From positions 1 through 42,504 of the forward strand of contig DYRG01000023.1 of NCBI GenBank assembly GCA_020718845.1: a stretch of DNA of 42,504 bases, in the 5' to 3' direction. This DNA comes from Thiomargarita sp. (lineage in GTDB: Bacteria; Pseudomonadota; Gammaproteobacteria; Beggiatoales; Beggiatoaceae). Of the stretch, positions 15,297 to 23,826 are shown in pieces. Numbering within the stretch: position 1 is the stretch's first letter; each line of letters starts with the position of its first letter. The position numbers and the translations under genes are program-made. A model generated the notes under the pieces. The model was not told the DNA's origin. It did no database searches and saw only the letters and a list, made by a program, of their open reading frames with translations.

Positions 15297-16910
15297 TTAG
15301 AGATTCTTTGCTGAATCTTCAAGCATTTCTCTCGCGTGAGCAATGGTTTGTTCCGTGAGAGAAAGTCCTCCCAATAAACGTGCAAGTTCTTTGATACGTT
15401 CTTGTTTTTGAAGATTTTTTACTTGAATATGTGTATGCGATGGATGGGCGTGTTTGCTCACATGAAAATGATGTTTTCCAAACGCCGCAATTTGAGGTAA
15501 ATGCGTAATACATAAAACCTGCCGTTGTAATCCCAACTTTGCAAATAATCTTCCAATTACTTCTGCAATTCCTCCACCAACTCCCACATCTGCTTCATCA
15601 AATATTAATGTACCTATTTGATTGGTTTGAGAAATCACCACTTGCAATGCCAAACTCAAACGCGATAATTCTCCACCTGATGCAACTTTTTGTAATGGTT
15701 TGGGTGGTTGTCCGATGTTGGTACTAATCAAAAACGTAACATTATCAGTGCCTAAGAACGACGGCAACGCGGTTAATTGGGGAGAAACTTCAATAATAAA
15801 ACGCAAATGTGGCATTCCCAATTGTTGCGCATGAAAAGTGACGGCTTCGCTAAGTTCTTCTGCAAGTTGTTGACGTTGAAGGGATAATTGTGCGGCGACC
15901 TCTCGATAATGTTCGACTGCTAATTGTAATTCGGGTTGAATTTCTGAGGCTCTTTTTTCATCTTTTTCAAGGGCTTGCAAACGTTCTTGTAATTGTTTTG
16001 CGTAATTTGGTAATTCAGATAAATGCACTTGATGTTTGCGCGCAAGTCTTTGTAAAACATTGAATTGTTCGTCTAATGCTAATAATCGAGCGGGATCGTG
16101 ATCGAGATGATCCAAATAATGCCGCAATTCGTCCGCCACTTCGCGGGCTTGAATCAACGCGCTGTCGAGCAATTCCACCGATGAATGTAAGCGTTTATCG
16201 TGCGCTTGCACCGCTTGCACTTCTCGCAACGCTCGATGCAAATTCATCACCGCCGCATCATCTTGATCTAAATACAATAATGCTTGCTGAACGTTGTGTT
16301 GAAGTTGCTCGGCGTGCGCTAAACGACGATGTTCGGCTTCAATCGCGGGCAAATTCAATTCTTCGATACCAATCTCTTGTAATTCAATGACTTGATAACG
16401 TAACCATTCGATTTGAGCGGTGCGTTCAGCGCCTTGTCCGCCGAGCCGTTGGAGTTCGTCATGCAGCGTTTTCCACGTTGTCCAAGCGTCCTGAACGCGC
16501 TGTAAAGCGAGATTTGGGGTCAGCCGTTCATCGACCACTTGGCGTTGATAATCGGGGCGCACAAGGTCTTGTTGGGCGTGTTGACCATGAATATGAACAA
16601 GGGTTTCTCCGATAATTGCAAGCTCTTGAATTGTAACGCTTTTTCCATTCACAAACGCTCGAGATCGTCCGTTTTTAGAAATGATCCGTTGAATGTGATC
16701 GTCGCCAAACCACCCGTTGAGTTCGGCTTGTTCTGCGCCTTGGCGAACCACTCCGCTATCTGCGCGTTGTCCGAGCAATAAACCTAACGCATCGATTAAA
16801 ATCGATTTTCCAGCGCCAGTTTCTCCCGTAATTACAGTTAAACCTTGTTTGAAATGTAAGTCGAGTTGTTCTATTAAAATGAAATCGTGGATGCGGAGTT
16901 TTTTAAGCAT
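15297..16910 (-). CDS. recN: DNA repair protein RecN
   Basis: SMC-like ATPase acting in recombinational double-strand break repair. The start is set at the ATG at 16910 (MLKKLRIHDFILIEQLDLHF), giving 537 residues, the normal RecN length; the open frame extends further upstream, but that part lies in the preceding gene and is not RecN-like. Walker A GETGAGKS is at residues 29-36, a coiled-coil arm occupies the middle, and the C-terminal head carries the ABC signature ASGGELSRLSLALQ and Walker B LIFDEADVGVGGGIAEVIG followed by ITHLPQIA. The start codon overlaps the end of the GGDEF-EAL gene by 8 bases (ATGCTTAA), so it should be translated together with the hox operon. No SOS-type operator was seen near it. 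Confidence 0.94.
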   Translation of the reverse strand: MLKKLRIHDFILIEQLDLHFKQGLTVITGETGAGKSILIDALGLLLGQRADSGVVRQGAEQAELNGWFGDDHIQRIISKNGRSRAFVNGKSVTIQELAIIGETLVHIHGQHAQQDLVRPDYQRQVVDERLTPNLALQRVQDAWTTWKTLHDELQRLGGQGAERTAQIEWLRYQVIELQEIGIEELNLPAIEAEHRRLAHAEQLQHNVQQALLYLDQDDAAVMNLHRALREVQAVQAHDKRLHSSVELLDSALIQAREVADELRHYLDHLDHDPARLLALDEQFNVLQRLARKHQVHLSELPNYAKQLQERLQALEKDEKRASEIQPELQLAVEHYREVAAQLSLQRQQLAEELSEAVTFHAQQLGMPHLRFIIEVSPQLTALPSFLGTDNVTFLISTNIGQPPKPLQKVASGGELSRLSLALQVVISQTNQIGTLIFDEADVGVGGGIAEVIGRLFAKLGLQRQVLCITHLPQIAAFGKHHFHVSKHAHPSHTHIQVKNLQKQERIKELARLLGGLSLTEQTIAHAREMLEDSAKNL

Positions 16911-19497
16911 TGGCGGCGGGCTTGAGCATTTCTGCAAAACGGTGAGCAGGTAAAGGGCGGCTATAAAAATAACCTTGCATTTCATCACATTGGCGATGGC
17001 GGAGAAAATCATATTGCTCTCGATTTTCTACCCCTTCCGCAATGGTTTTTAAATTCAAACTTTTTGCCATTGAAATAATCGTACTTGTAATGGCAGCATC
17101 ATCGGGATCAACTAAAATATCTCTCACAAAAGATTGATCAATTTTGATTTTATCGACAGGAAATCGTTTCAAATAACTTAAACTCGAATAACCCGTTCCA
17201 AAATCATCAATCGATAATTGAATCCCCATCTTTTTCAAACTATGTAATGTTAATAAAATACTATCAATATCTTCCATTAATAAACTTTCAGTCACTTCTA
17301 ATCCTAAATAATACGCACTTAATTGATTTTCTTCTAAACATTTGTTCACTCTATCGGGTAAAGTTGGCAAACGAAATTCAGCCGCCGACAAATTAATTGC
17401 AATCGGTACAATGTTTAAACCTTGTTTCTGCCATTCTCGATTTTGCCAACACGCCATTTGTAGAACCCATTGCCCTAATTGAAATATCAAACCACTGTCT
17501 TCTGCAACTGGAATGAAATACGCTGGATTAAGCATTCCTCGCTTGGGATGCAACCAACGTACTAATGCTTCTGCACCCGTTAATCGTTCGGTAATTAAAT
17601 TAACTTGGGGTTGAAAATACAATAACAATTCATTATTTTTTAATGCTTGCCGCAAATCATTTTCTAATGCCAATCTTTCCAATGCGGCTGCTTGCATCGA
17701 CGGCAAATAAACTTGAATACCCGTTCTTTTCTGCATTTTTGCTTGATACATTGCAGTATCGGCTTGACGCAACAAATCACTTTCCTTTATCTCATTTTCT
17801 GGAAATAATGTAATCCCAATACTTACACTAATATAAAACTCATGATTATCAATAATAAAAGGCAGAGAAATATCTGATCTCAAACGTTCTGCAATGAGTT
17901 GTGCGTGAGTAGTTGCAGCATTTTTAGCTTCCGCTAAGTTACTCAAAATAATCACAAATTCATCACCGCTCAAACGCCCCACCATATTATCTTCGTGAAT
18001 GGCTTTTTTTAAACGTTGCGACACTTCAATTAAGAGTTGATCACCCGCAGCATGACCTAAAGAATCATTGATATTTTTAAAACGATCTAAATCTAAAAAT
18101 AACAACGCACCAAATATTATGCTATTATCTTGATGGGTACGATTTAATTCACGTTTTAATTGTTCTAAAATAGCCGTACGATTTGGTAAATCAGTTAAAG
18201 AATCATGATACGCTAAATGATGGATTTTTGCTTCTTGTTTCTTACGCTCTGTCAAATCTAAAAACATTGCTACATAATGTGTAATTTCTCGGTGATTATT
18301 TCTAACAGCAGTAATTGTCAACCATTCAGGGTAGATTTCCCCATTTTTACGTCTATTATAAATTTCACCTTGCCAATGCCCTTTTTCTTTTAAAGATTCC
18401 CACATTTCACGATAGAAACTTGCATCATGCCAATTTGAACGTAAAATACGCGGCGTTTTTTCTACCACTTCCTCTAAACTATAACCCGTAATTTCACTAA
18501 AAGCCCGATTTACTCTTAAAATTTTATTTTGTTTATCAGTAATTAAAATCGCATCAAAAGTTTCAAAGGCAGTTGCTGCTAATATCAAATCTTGTTCAAT
18601 ACGTTTTTGTTCAGAAATATCATGTGCAATTAACAAATAACCAATTAAAACAAAATCCTCATCTCTAATTCCCGCAATTCGCCATTCCACATAACGAATC
18701 AAATTATTTTCTTGCCAACTTGTGATAGTTTTATATTCATTATTTTCTTCAATCATTGGAAAAGCCTGCAAAAATAAATGAGCAGCATTAAATAAATGAC
18801 AATGTGTTTCAATAAAAGACTGTTTTAAGGTTTGTTTTATGGGTTGATTAAAAAGTTGTTCTGCGGCAGAATTATAATAATTAATTTTAAAATTCAAATC
18901 CGTTGCAATAATCGCAAGTTCTTGAGAAGCTCTTAAAATACTATTTAAATAAGCATTCTTTTGATGTAAAGCTCCTTCAACAATTTTCAAATTTGAAATA
19001 TCATGAATAATTGAATATAACAAAATTCCTTCAGGTGTTTCAATAGGTCCAGAATACACTTCTACATCTCGAATTTCTCCAGAAGCCAATCGATGTTTAA
19101 AATTAAAATACAAACGTTCTTCATTTTTAGCTTTGAGCATTTCCTCCTTTACTTGAGAAGATGATGGCGTATTTATATCTGTAATTTTCAATGTTAAAAG
19201 TTTCTCTTTAGAATAACCATAAAACTTTATTGCAGATTGATTCACTTCTATAATACTTCCATTTCTTGGATCAATCACTAATTTAATCGCTTGATTGGTT
19301 TCAAACATTTGATGATAGCGTGCCTCATTAATTTTAAGTTTATATTCAATTTGTTTATGTTTTTCAATGGTTTGTTCGGCAATTAATAATTTTTTTCTTG
19401 AAATACTTTTGTTGCTTAATACATAACAAACTACTAGCACTACACTAAAAAGTAGTAGCCCTTCAAGACTCAATAAAATAGTGCTAGTAGAAAGCAT
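16903..19497 (-). CDS. Membrane-anchored PAS-GGDEF-EAL cyclic di-GMP enzyme
   Basis: An 864-residue signalling protein. Residues 8-28 form one membrane segment, followed by a short coiled coil and three PAS domains (about 60-170, 182-300, 305-420), then GGDEF (about 425-595) and EAL (about 605-855). The GGDEF active-site loop reads SGDEF (510-514), a tolerated variant; the upstream inhibitory RxxD site is replaced by HEDN (501-504), so product inhibition is probably lost. The EAL domain has EALVRW (643-648), DDFGTGYSSLSYLKRFPVDKIKID and EGVE, all expected for an active phosphodiesterase. The start lies 3 bases after the hoxY stop without a ribosome site of its own, and its end overlaps recN. 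Coupling to hydrogenase-type genes suggests redox or hydrogen sensing by a PAS domain, which is inference. Confidence 0.92.
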   Translation of the reverse strand: MLSTSTILLSLEGLLLFSVVLVVCYVLSNKSISRKKLLIAEQTIEKHKQIEYKLKINEARYHQMFETNQAIKLVIDPRNGSIIEVNQSAIKFYGYSKEKLLTLKITDINTPSSSQVKEEMLKAKNEERLYFNFKHRLASGEIRDVEVYSGPIETPEGILLYSIIHDISNLKIVEGALHQKNAYLNSILRASQELAIIATDLNFKINYYNSAAEQLFNQPIKQTLKQSFIETHCHLFNAAHLFLQAFPMIEENNEYKTITSWQENNLIRYVEWRIAGIRDEDFVLIGYLLIAHDISEQKRIEQDLILAATAFETFDAILITDKQNKILRVNRAFSEITGYSLEEVVEKTPRILRSNWHDASFYREMWESLKEKGHWQGEIYNRRKNGEIYPEWLTITAVRNNHREITHYVAMFLDLTERKKQEAKIHHLAYHDSLTDLPNRTAILEQLKRELNRTHQDNSIIFGALLFLDLDRFKNINDSLGHAAGDQLLIEVSQRLKKAIHEDNMVGRLSGDEFVIILSNLAEAKNAATTHAQLIAERLRSDISLPFIIDNHEFYISVSIGITLFPENEIKESDLLRQADTAMYQAKMQKRTGIQVYLPSMQAAALERLALENDLRQALKNNELLLYFQPQVNLITERLTGAEALVRWLHPKRGMLNPAYFIPVAEDSGLIFQLGQWVLQMACWQNREWQKQGLNIVPIAINLSAAEFRLPTLPDRVNKCLEENQLSAYYLGLEVTESLLMEDIDSILLTLHSLKKMGIQLSIDDFGTGYSSLSYLKRFPVDKIKIDQSFVRDILVDPDDAAITSTIISMAKSLNLKTIAEGVENREQYDFLRHRQCDEMQGYFYSRPLPAHRFAEMLKPAANA

Positions 19498-19500
19498 AAT

Positions 19501-20040
19501 CTAATCAAAATGTAATGCTTGATAAGGGAGTTTAATCGCCTCTCCACTTAGCAATTCATTTAAGAATGTCCAAATAGCATCGGCGGACGGCGGACAACCA
19601 GGCAAGAAATAATCAATTGTAACCACTTCATGCAAAGGATGTACTTTATTTAATAACAAAGGAATTTCTGGATCATTAGGGATTTGTGCGTTCTCTAATC
19701 CAATCCCGTTCAAATACGATTCCTCTAAACAATCTTTTAATGAATAATGATTTCTCAATGCGGGAACACCCCCATTAATCGCACACGCTCCCATTGCAAT
19801 CAAAATCGTACAGTTTTCACGAAATTCTTTTAAAACATGGACGTTCTCAGCATTACAAACCCCACCTTCAATAATTCCAATGTCGCATTTTCCTATCTTT
19901 TTAACATCAGTAATTGGGCAACGATCAAATTCAATCAGCTCTGATAAAGGAATGAGTTTCTCATCAATATCTAAAATCGACATATGACAACCAAAACAAC
20001 CCGCTAATGAAGCCGTTGCTACTTTAAGTTTCTTAGTCAT
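19501..20040 (-). CDS. hoxY: NAD-linked [NiFe]-hydrogenase small subunit HoxY
   Basis: Small subunit of bidirectional NAD(P)-reducing hydrogenase (group 3d type), carrying the proximal [4Fe-4S] cluster. The start is taken at the ATG at 20040 (MTKKLKVATASLAGCFGCHM), which overlaps the end of hoxU by 8 bases; it gives 179 residues, the usual length. Ligand motifs are complete: C15-x2-C18, C86 in MGACAINGG and C149 in PGCPPSADAIW. The expected partner hoxH, the nickel-iron catalytic subunit, does not follow: the next gene begins 3 bases later and encodes a c-di-GMP enzyme. HoxY may therefore pair with a HoxH encoded elsewhere or work in another complex. NuoB-like homology alone would not explain the match to all four motifs in this neighbourhood. 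Confidence 0.85.
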   Translation of the reverse strand: MTKKLKVATASLAGCFGCHMSILDIDEKLIPLSELIEFDRCPITDVKKIGKCDIGIIEGGVCNAENVHVLKEFRENCTILIAMGACAINGGVPALRNHYSLKDCLEESYLNGIGLENAQIPNDPEIPLLLNKVHPLHEVVTIDYFLPGCPPSADAIWTFLNELLSGEAIKLPYQALHFD

Positions 20041-20761
20041 GATGTTTTGCTCCTGCGTGAGGTTCTGCAATATCGCCCATTTCATCAATTGGCGCTTGAT
20101 CGTAGAAACGTTCTCCAATCGGATTCATATAACCTTGTTTTCGTTTTATAATTGCACCCACTGGGCATACTTGCACTGCTTTATCATTAACATTCAAATC
20201 GGTATCACCTAACTTTCCAGTTGGAGAATTAATAATCAAATGTGCTTTAATTCCTCGACCACTCATTGCAAAGATGTTCTTTTGATCAATATCACGACTT
20301 GCTCTCACGCACAACTCGCATAAAATGCACCGATTGAAATCAATAATGACATCTGGATGCGTTGGATCTAATTCTCGATAAGGATAAAAATGTTGAAAAC
20401 GTGGTGAGAGCATTTCTGTATAATAAGCAACGGCTTGCAATTGACAATTCCCACTCTTTTCACAACCCGGACAAACGTGATTTCCTTCCACAAATAACAT
20501 TTGTGTTAAACAACGACGGTTCTCTTGTAATTCTGGAGTATTGTTCTCAATTTTTTGACCCGCAGTTGCTTTAGTTGTACAAGAAGACATCATTCGCCCA
20601 TTGACCTTCACCACACACACTCGACAACTACCATGCGGTTCAAACTCTGGATTATGGCACAAATGAGGAATATAAACGCCCGCTTCCATTGCAGCGTCCA
20701 TAATAGTTTGTCCCGTTTTAAAAGGGATCATTTGTTCATCAATTGTAATAATATTTTCCAT
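20033..20761 (-). CDS. hoxU: NAD-linked hydrogenase diaphorase subunit HoxU
   Basis: Electron-transfer subunit related to the N-terminus of NuoG, 242 residues. An N-terminal [2Fe-2S] ferredoxin domain has C35, C46, C49 and C61 (LCHNP, GSCRVCV, SSC). It is followed by the His-Cys motif around GNHVCPGCEKSGNC (93-106) for a [4Fe-4S] cluster, and by C145-x2-C148-x2-C151 with a later VCPVGAI for one more [4Fe-4S] cluster. GAGGAA stands before the ATG. It starts 9 bases after hoxF and overlaps hoxY by 8, so hoxFUY are one translational unit. Confidence 0.9.
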   Translation of the reverse strand: MENIITIDEQMIPFKTGQTIMDAAMEAGVYIPHLCHNPEFEPHGSCRVCVVKVNGRMMSSCTTKATAGQKIENNTPELQENRRCLTQMLFVEGNHVCPGCEKSGNCQLQAVAYYTEMLSPRFQHFYPYRELDPTHPDVIIDFNRCILCELCVRASRDIDQKNIFAMSGRGIKAHLIINSPTGKLGDTDLNVNDKAVQVCPVGAIIKRKQGYMNPIGERFYDQAPIDEMGDIAEPHAGAKHHD

Positions 20762-20770
20762 AAAAATTCC

Positions 20771-22552
20771 TCAAGCTGACAAATGCGCTGCTGCGTCTTG
20801 ACGATGGGTTATTTGACGTGCATCTTCTAATGCCGCATCTAAATCAAAAGTGGGATGCAAACTTTCACTATTATGCAAACGTTCTTTATAGATTTGTGGG
20901 AATTTTTTCAATGTATCAGAAATGTGATTAGTTGCCGTCATTCCTAACCCACAATGTGCGGCATTTCTAATCAAAATACTCAAATCTTGCATTTCTTTAA
21001 GATCAACATTTGAACCTCGACCTTTTCTTACTTTGTTCACTAAGTTTTTAATGATCGATGTTCCCACTCGACAAGGCGTACAGAAACCACAACTTTCATG
21101 CACAAAGAAGTTTGCAAAATTTTGAATGACTTCTAATAAATCTTTGTCCTTATTAAAAATCATAATTGAACCCGTCGTGCTCACATCTTCAAAGGCAATT
21201 TTTCGATCAAAATCTTCAGGCGATAAACTATTTCCCGCAGGTCCTGAATTTTGAACCATTTGAATATTTGAAATATCTGCCCCGCAACTTTCTAAAACCT
21301 CACGCACAGAAACCCCATATTGAAATTCATAAATGCCAGGTTTCTTACAATCACCACTAATGCTTAAAAGTTTTGTGCCGTGCGATTGTTCTGTACCTAA
21401 TTTTGCGAAAGTTTCTCCACCCATTTGCAATGCTTTCACCGCTAAACAAAAGGTTTCAACATTATTCACTACTGTAGGCTTTTTGTTATAACCTTGATGC
21501 ACAGGATAAGGTAGTCGCCGACGAGGAACTCCACGATTACCATGTAATGATTCAATTAACGCAGTTTCTGCACCACAAATGTATGCACCCGCACCCATAA
21601 AAATCTTAATCTCAAAATCAAAATTAGAATCACCTAAAATGGCTGTTCCTAAGAGATTTTGATCACGACGTTTTTCGAGTATTTTCTCTAAAGAATCCAA
21701 TAAATAACGATATTCACCGCGTAGATATAAAAAGCCCTGTTTTGCTCCAATTATTTTTGCACAAATTGTCATACCTTCAAATACTAAATCCGCGTAACTT
21801 TGAAATAAAATTCGATCTTTAAAAGTACCCGGTTCACCTTCATCAGCATCACACACGACAAAACGTTCGTCGGCGGGTGTTTGACGGCAGAAATCCCATT
21901 TGCTATCCAGAGGAAAACCCGCACCCCCACAGCCTCGAATCCCCGCAACCTTTAAAATTTCCATAATTTGATCGGCGGTGTTATTTTTCATTTTATCCAA
22001 TACCGATCCAGCAATAAAATCAGTACTTAATAATTGATCTTTGCGCTGAATGTTATCTTTAACTTCAAACCATTGCGCATTCCATTGAGAAACGGGGATT
22101 TTTTTCTCGATTAAATCCACCATTTCAGAAATACGTTGTTCATCGAGATTTGTAATAGTTAAACCATTCACTAAAACAGAAATTCCTTGATCACTCATTC
22201 CAATGCAAGAAGTATTATCGATACAAACCCGATTATCTGCGCGAACTTTACCTAATTCTACGCCTAATTTGCTCATGAGTTGTTTCATGAGTTGCTCTTT
22301 ACCTTGCAACTGTTCAATGATATTATTACTAAATAAAATATGATAATCTCTCGGCGTGGTATTTAATAAGCTGTAGAAATCTACTACGCCTTGTACTTTT
22401 GTTAGAGGAATATTTAACTTTTCAGCAAAGAAACTCATGACTTGTGGAGAAATATAATTTTCTTTCTCTTGCACAAGCCGCAACATTTGTAATAAATAAT
22501 GCGGATGGTGTTGTTCTTTGGCTAAAATTGCTTGTAATTCAATTACATCCAT
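20771..22552 (-). CDS. hoxF: NAD-linked hydrogenase diaphorase subunit HoxF (NuoE-NuoF fusion)
   Basis: FMN- and NAD-binding subunit. The ATG at 22552 is preferred because AAAGGA precedes it at suitable spacing; the frame extends 28 codons further without family resemblance. The 593 residues comprise a NuoE-like domain (1-150) and a NuoF-like domain. In the latter are RGCGGAGFP (glycine-rich NADH loop), CDADEGEPGTFKDR, GAGAYICGAETALIESLHG (FMN), and the [4Fe-4S] ligands SCGFCTPCR plus HCGLG. The NuoE-like part has lost three of the four canonical [2Fe-2S] cysteines: the C-x4-C pair is L73/I78 (HILFSNNI) and the second pair is C116/S120. It is the promoter-proximal gene of hoxFUY-GGDEF/EAL-recN. 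A free-standing diaphorase is possible because hoxH is absent here. Confidence 0.9.
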   Translation of the reverse strand: MDVIELQAILAKEQHHPHYLLQMLRLVQEKENYISPQVMSFFAEKLNIPLTKVQGVVDFYSLLNTTPRDYHILFSNNIIEQLQGKEQLMKQLMSKLGVELGKVRADNRVCIDNTSCIGMSDQGISVLVNGLTITNLDEQRISEMVDLIEKKIPVSQWNAQWFEVKDNIQRKDQLLSTDFIAGSVLDKMKNNTADQIMEILKVAGIRGCGGAGFPLDSKWDFCRQTPADERFVVCDADEGEPGTFKDRILFQSYADLVFEGMTICAKIIGAKQGFLYLRGEYRYLLDSLEKILEKRRDQNLLGTAILGDSNFDFEIKIFMGAGAYICGAETALIESLHGNRGVPRRRLPYPVHQGYNKKPTVVNNVETFCLAVKALQMGGETFAKLGTEQSHGTKLLSISGDCKKPGIYEFQYGVSVREVLESCGADISNIQMVQNSGPAGNSLSPEDFDRKIAFEDVSTTGSIMIFNKDKDLLEVIQNFANFFVHESCGFCTPCRVGTSIIKNLVNKVRKGRGSNVDLKEMQDLSILIRNAAHCGLGMTATNHISDTLKKFPQIYKERLHNSESLHPTFDLDAALEDARQITHRQDAAAHLSA

Positions 22553-22746
22553 AATGGTATCCTTTTTTGATTTGGCGGCTAAAATCATACTCGATGCAGA
22601 TGACAACTTGTATTTCAATATGCTTTGCAAGGACATAGGTGAGATATTTTGTTATTTTACCTGATGTTTAGGCTTAAATAAAAAAGAACGCCATTTTTTA
22701 GCATTTTTTTGGCATAATCCTAAAACTTTCCAACGGATTTTTTCGC

Positions 22747-23826
22747 ATGACTTTGCATTTTCAAGGCAATTCTTTCGCTCACGACGCGGATATTCCCATC
22801 GGCATCGTGCTAACCAATCTGGGCACGCCCGATGCGCCAACTGCCCGTGCTTTACGGCGTTATTTGGGCGAATTTCTGAGCGATCCGCGTGTCGTAGAAA
22901 TGCCGCGTTGGTTGTGGAAAATTATTTTGCACGGAATCATTTTGCGGTTTCGTCCGCCCAAAGCTGCGCATAATTATCAACAAATTTGGACACTTAGCGG
23001 ATCGCCGCTTTTAAATATCGCGCAACAACAACGCGACGCTATCGAAACTTATTTAAATCAGCACTTTCCCGTCAAAATTGAGTTAGGGATGCGATATGGG
23101 ACACCTTCGATAGCGCAAGCCCTTGAAAATCTTAAAAAAGCGGGTTGTGAAAAAGTCCTCATTTTGCCGCTTTATCCACAATATGCGTCGGCGACTGTCG
23201 GTTCGACATTTGACGCGGTGAGCAAAACATTGCAAAAATGGCGGTGGATTCCTCAATTGCGTTTTATTTCAAATTATCACGATTGGGATTTGTATATTAC
23301 AGCATTAGTTGAAAGTGTTAAAGAAAACTGGCAAACAAATGGCAAAACTCAGAAACTCCTTTTCTCATTTCATGGGATTCCTAAACGAACCTTTTTAGCG
23401 GGCGATCCGTATTTCTGTCATTGTCAAAAAACTGCACGTTTAGTGGCTGAACAACTGGGTTTGAAAAAAGAAGAATATTTGGTTACTTTTCAATCGCGTT
23501 TTGGGCGTGAAGAATGGTTACAACCTTATACCGATAAAATTTTAGAACAACTTCCCAAAGACGGCATTTCTAGCGTGAGCATTATTTGCCCGGGGTTTTC
23601 GGCAGATTGTTTAGAAACCTTAGAAGAAATTGATCAACAAAACCGCCAACTCTTTTTAAATCATGGTGGAAAAACTTTTCATTACATTCTAGCTTTAAAT
23701 GATCAAAAAAATCATATTCACGCGCTTTCTCAATTGATTTTACATCATTTGCAAGGTTGGGAACATACTTCTAATTCACAACAACGCCAACAATTATTTT
23801 CAGAAATGGAGAATAATCTAAAATGA
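22747..23826 (+). CDS. hemH: Ferrochelatase
   Basis: Inserts ferrous iron into protoporphyrin IX in the last step of heme synthesis. The 359-residue protein has the family landmarks GIVLTNLGTPDAPTARALRRYL (19-40), SGSPL, MRYGTPSI, VLILPLYPQYASATVGSTFD, the catalytic histidine in LLFSFHGIPKRT and the acidic ETLEEI near the metal site, with PGFSADCLET. It begins 194 bases from the divergent hoxF, with AACGGA upstream, and ends in a 4-base ATGA overlap with the MscK-like gene. The first third is richer in GC than the rest. Heme supply fits the two heme proteins later in the window, but they are not linked transcriptionally. Confidence 0.95.
   Translation: MTLHFQGNSFAHDADIPIGIVLTNLGTPDAPTARALRRYLGEFLSDPRVVEMPRWLWKIILHGIILRFRPPKAAHNYQQIWTLSGSPLLNIAQQQRDAIETYLNQHFPVKIELGMRYGTPSIAQALENLKKAGCEKVLILPLYPQYASATVGSTFDAVSKTLQKWRWIPQLRFISNYHDWDLYITALVESVKENWQTNGKTQKLLFSFHGIPKRTFLAGDPYFCHCQKTARLVAEQLGLKKEEYLVTFQSRFGREEWLQPYTDKILEQLPKDGISSVSIICPGFSADCLETLEEIDQQNRQLFLNHGGKTFHYILALNDQKNHIHALSQLILHHLQGWEHTSNSQQRQQLFSEMENNLK

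Noticed and set aside
16911-17012. Upstream extension of recN by 34 codons
   Set aside because: The extension lies inside the GGDEF-EAL gene and is not RecN-like; ATG at 16910 gives the standard N-terminus.
20041-20118. Upstream extension of hoxY by 26 codons
   Set aside because: Lies within hoxU; the ATG at 20040 gives the normal HoxY start and length.
22622-22667. AGGTGA...TTACCT partial palindrome between hoxF and hemH
   Set aside because: Short imperfect arms with a long spacer; not assignable to any regulator.
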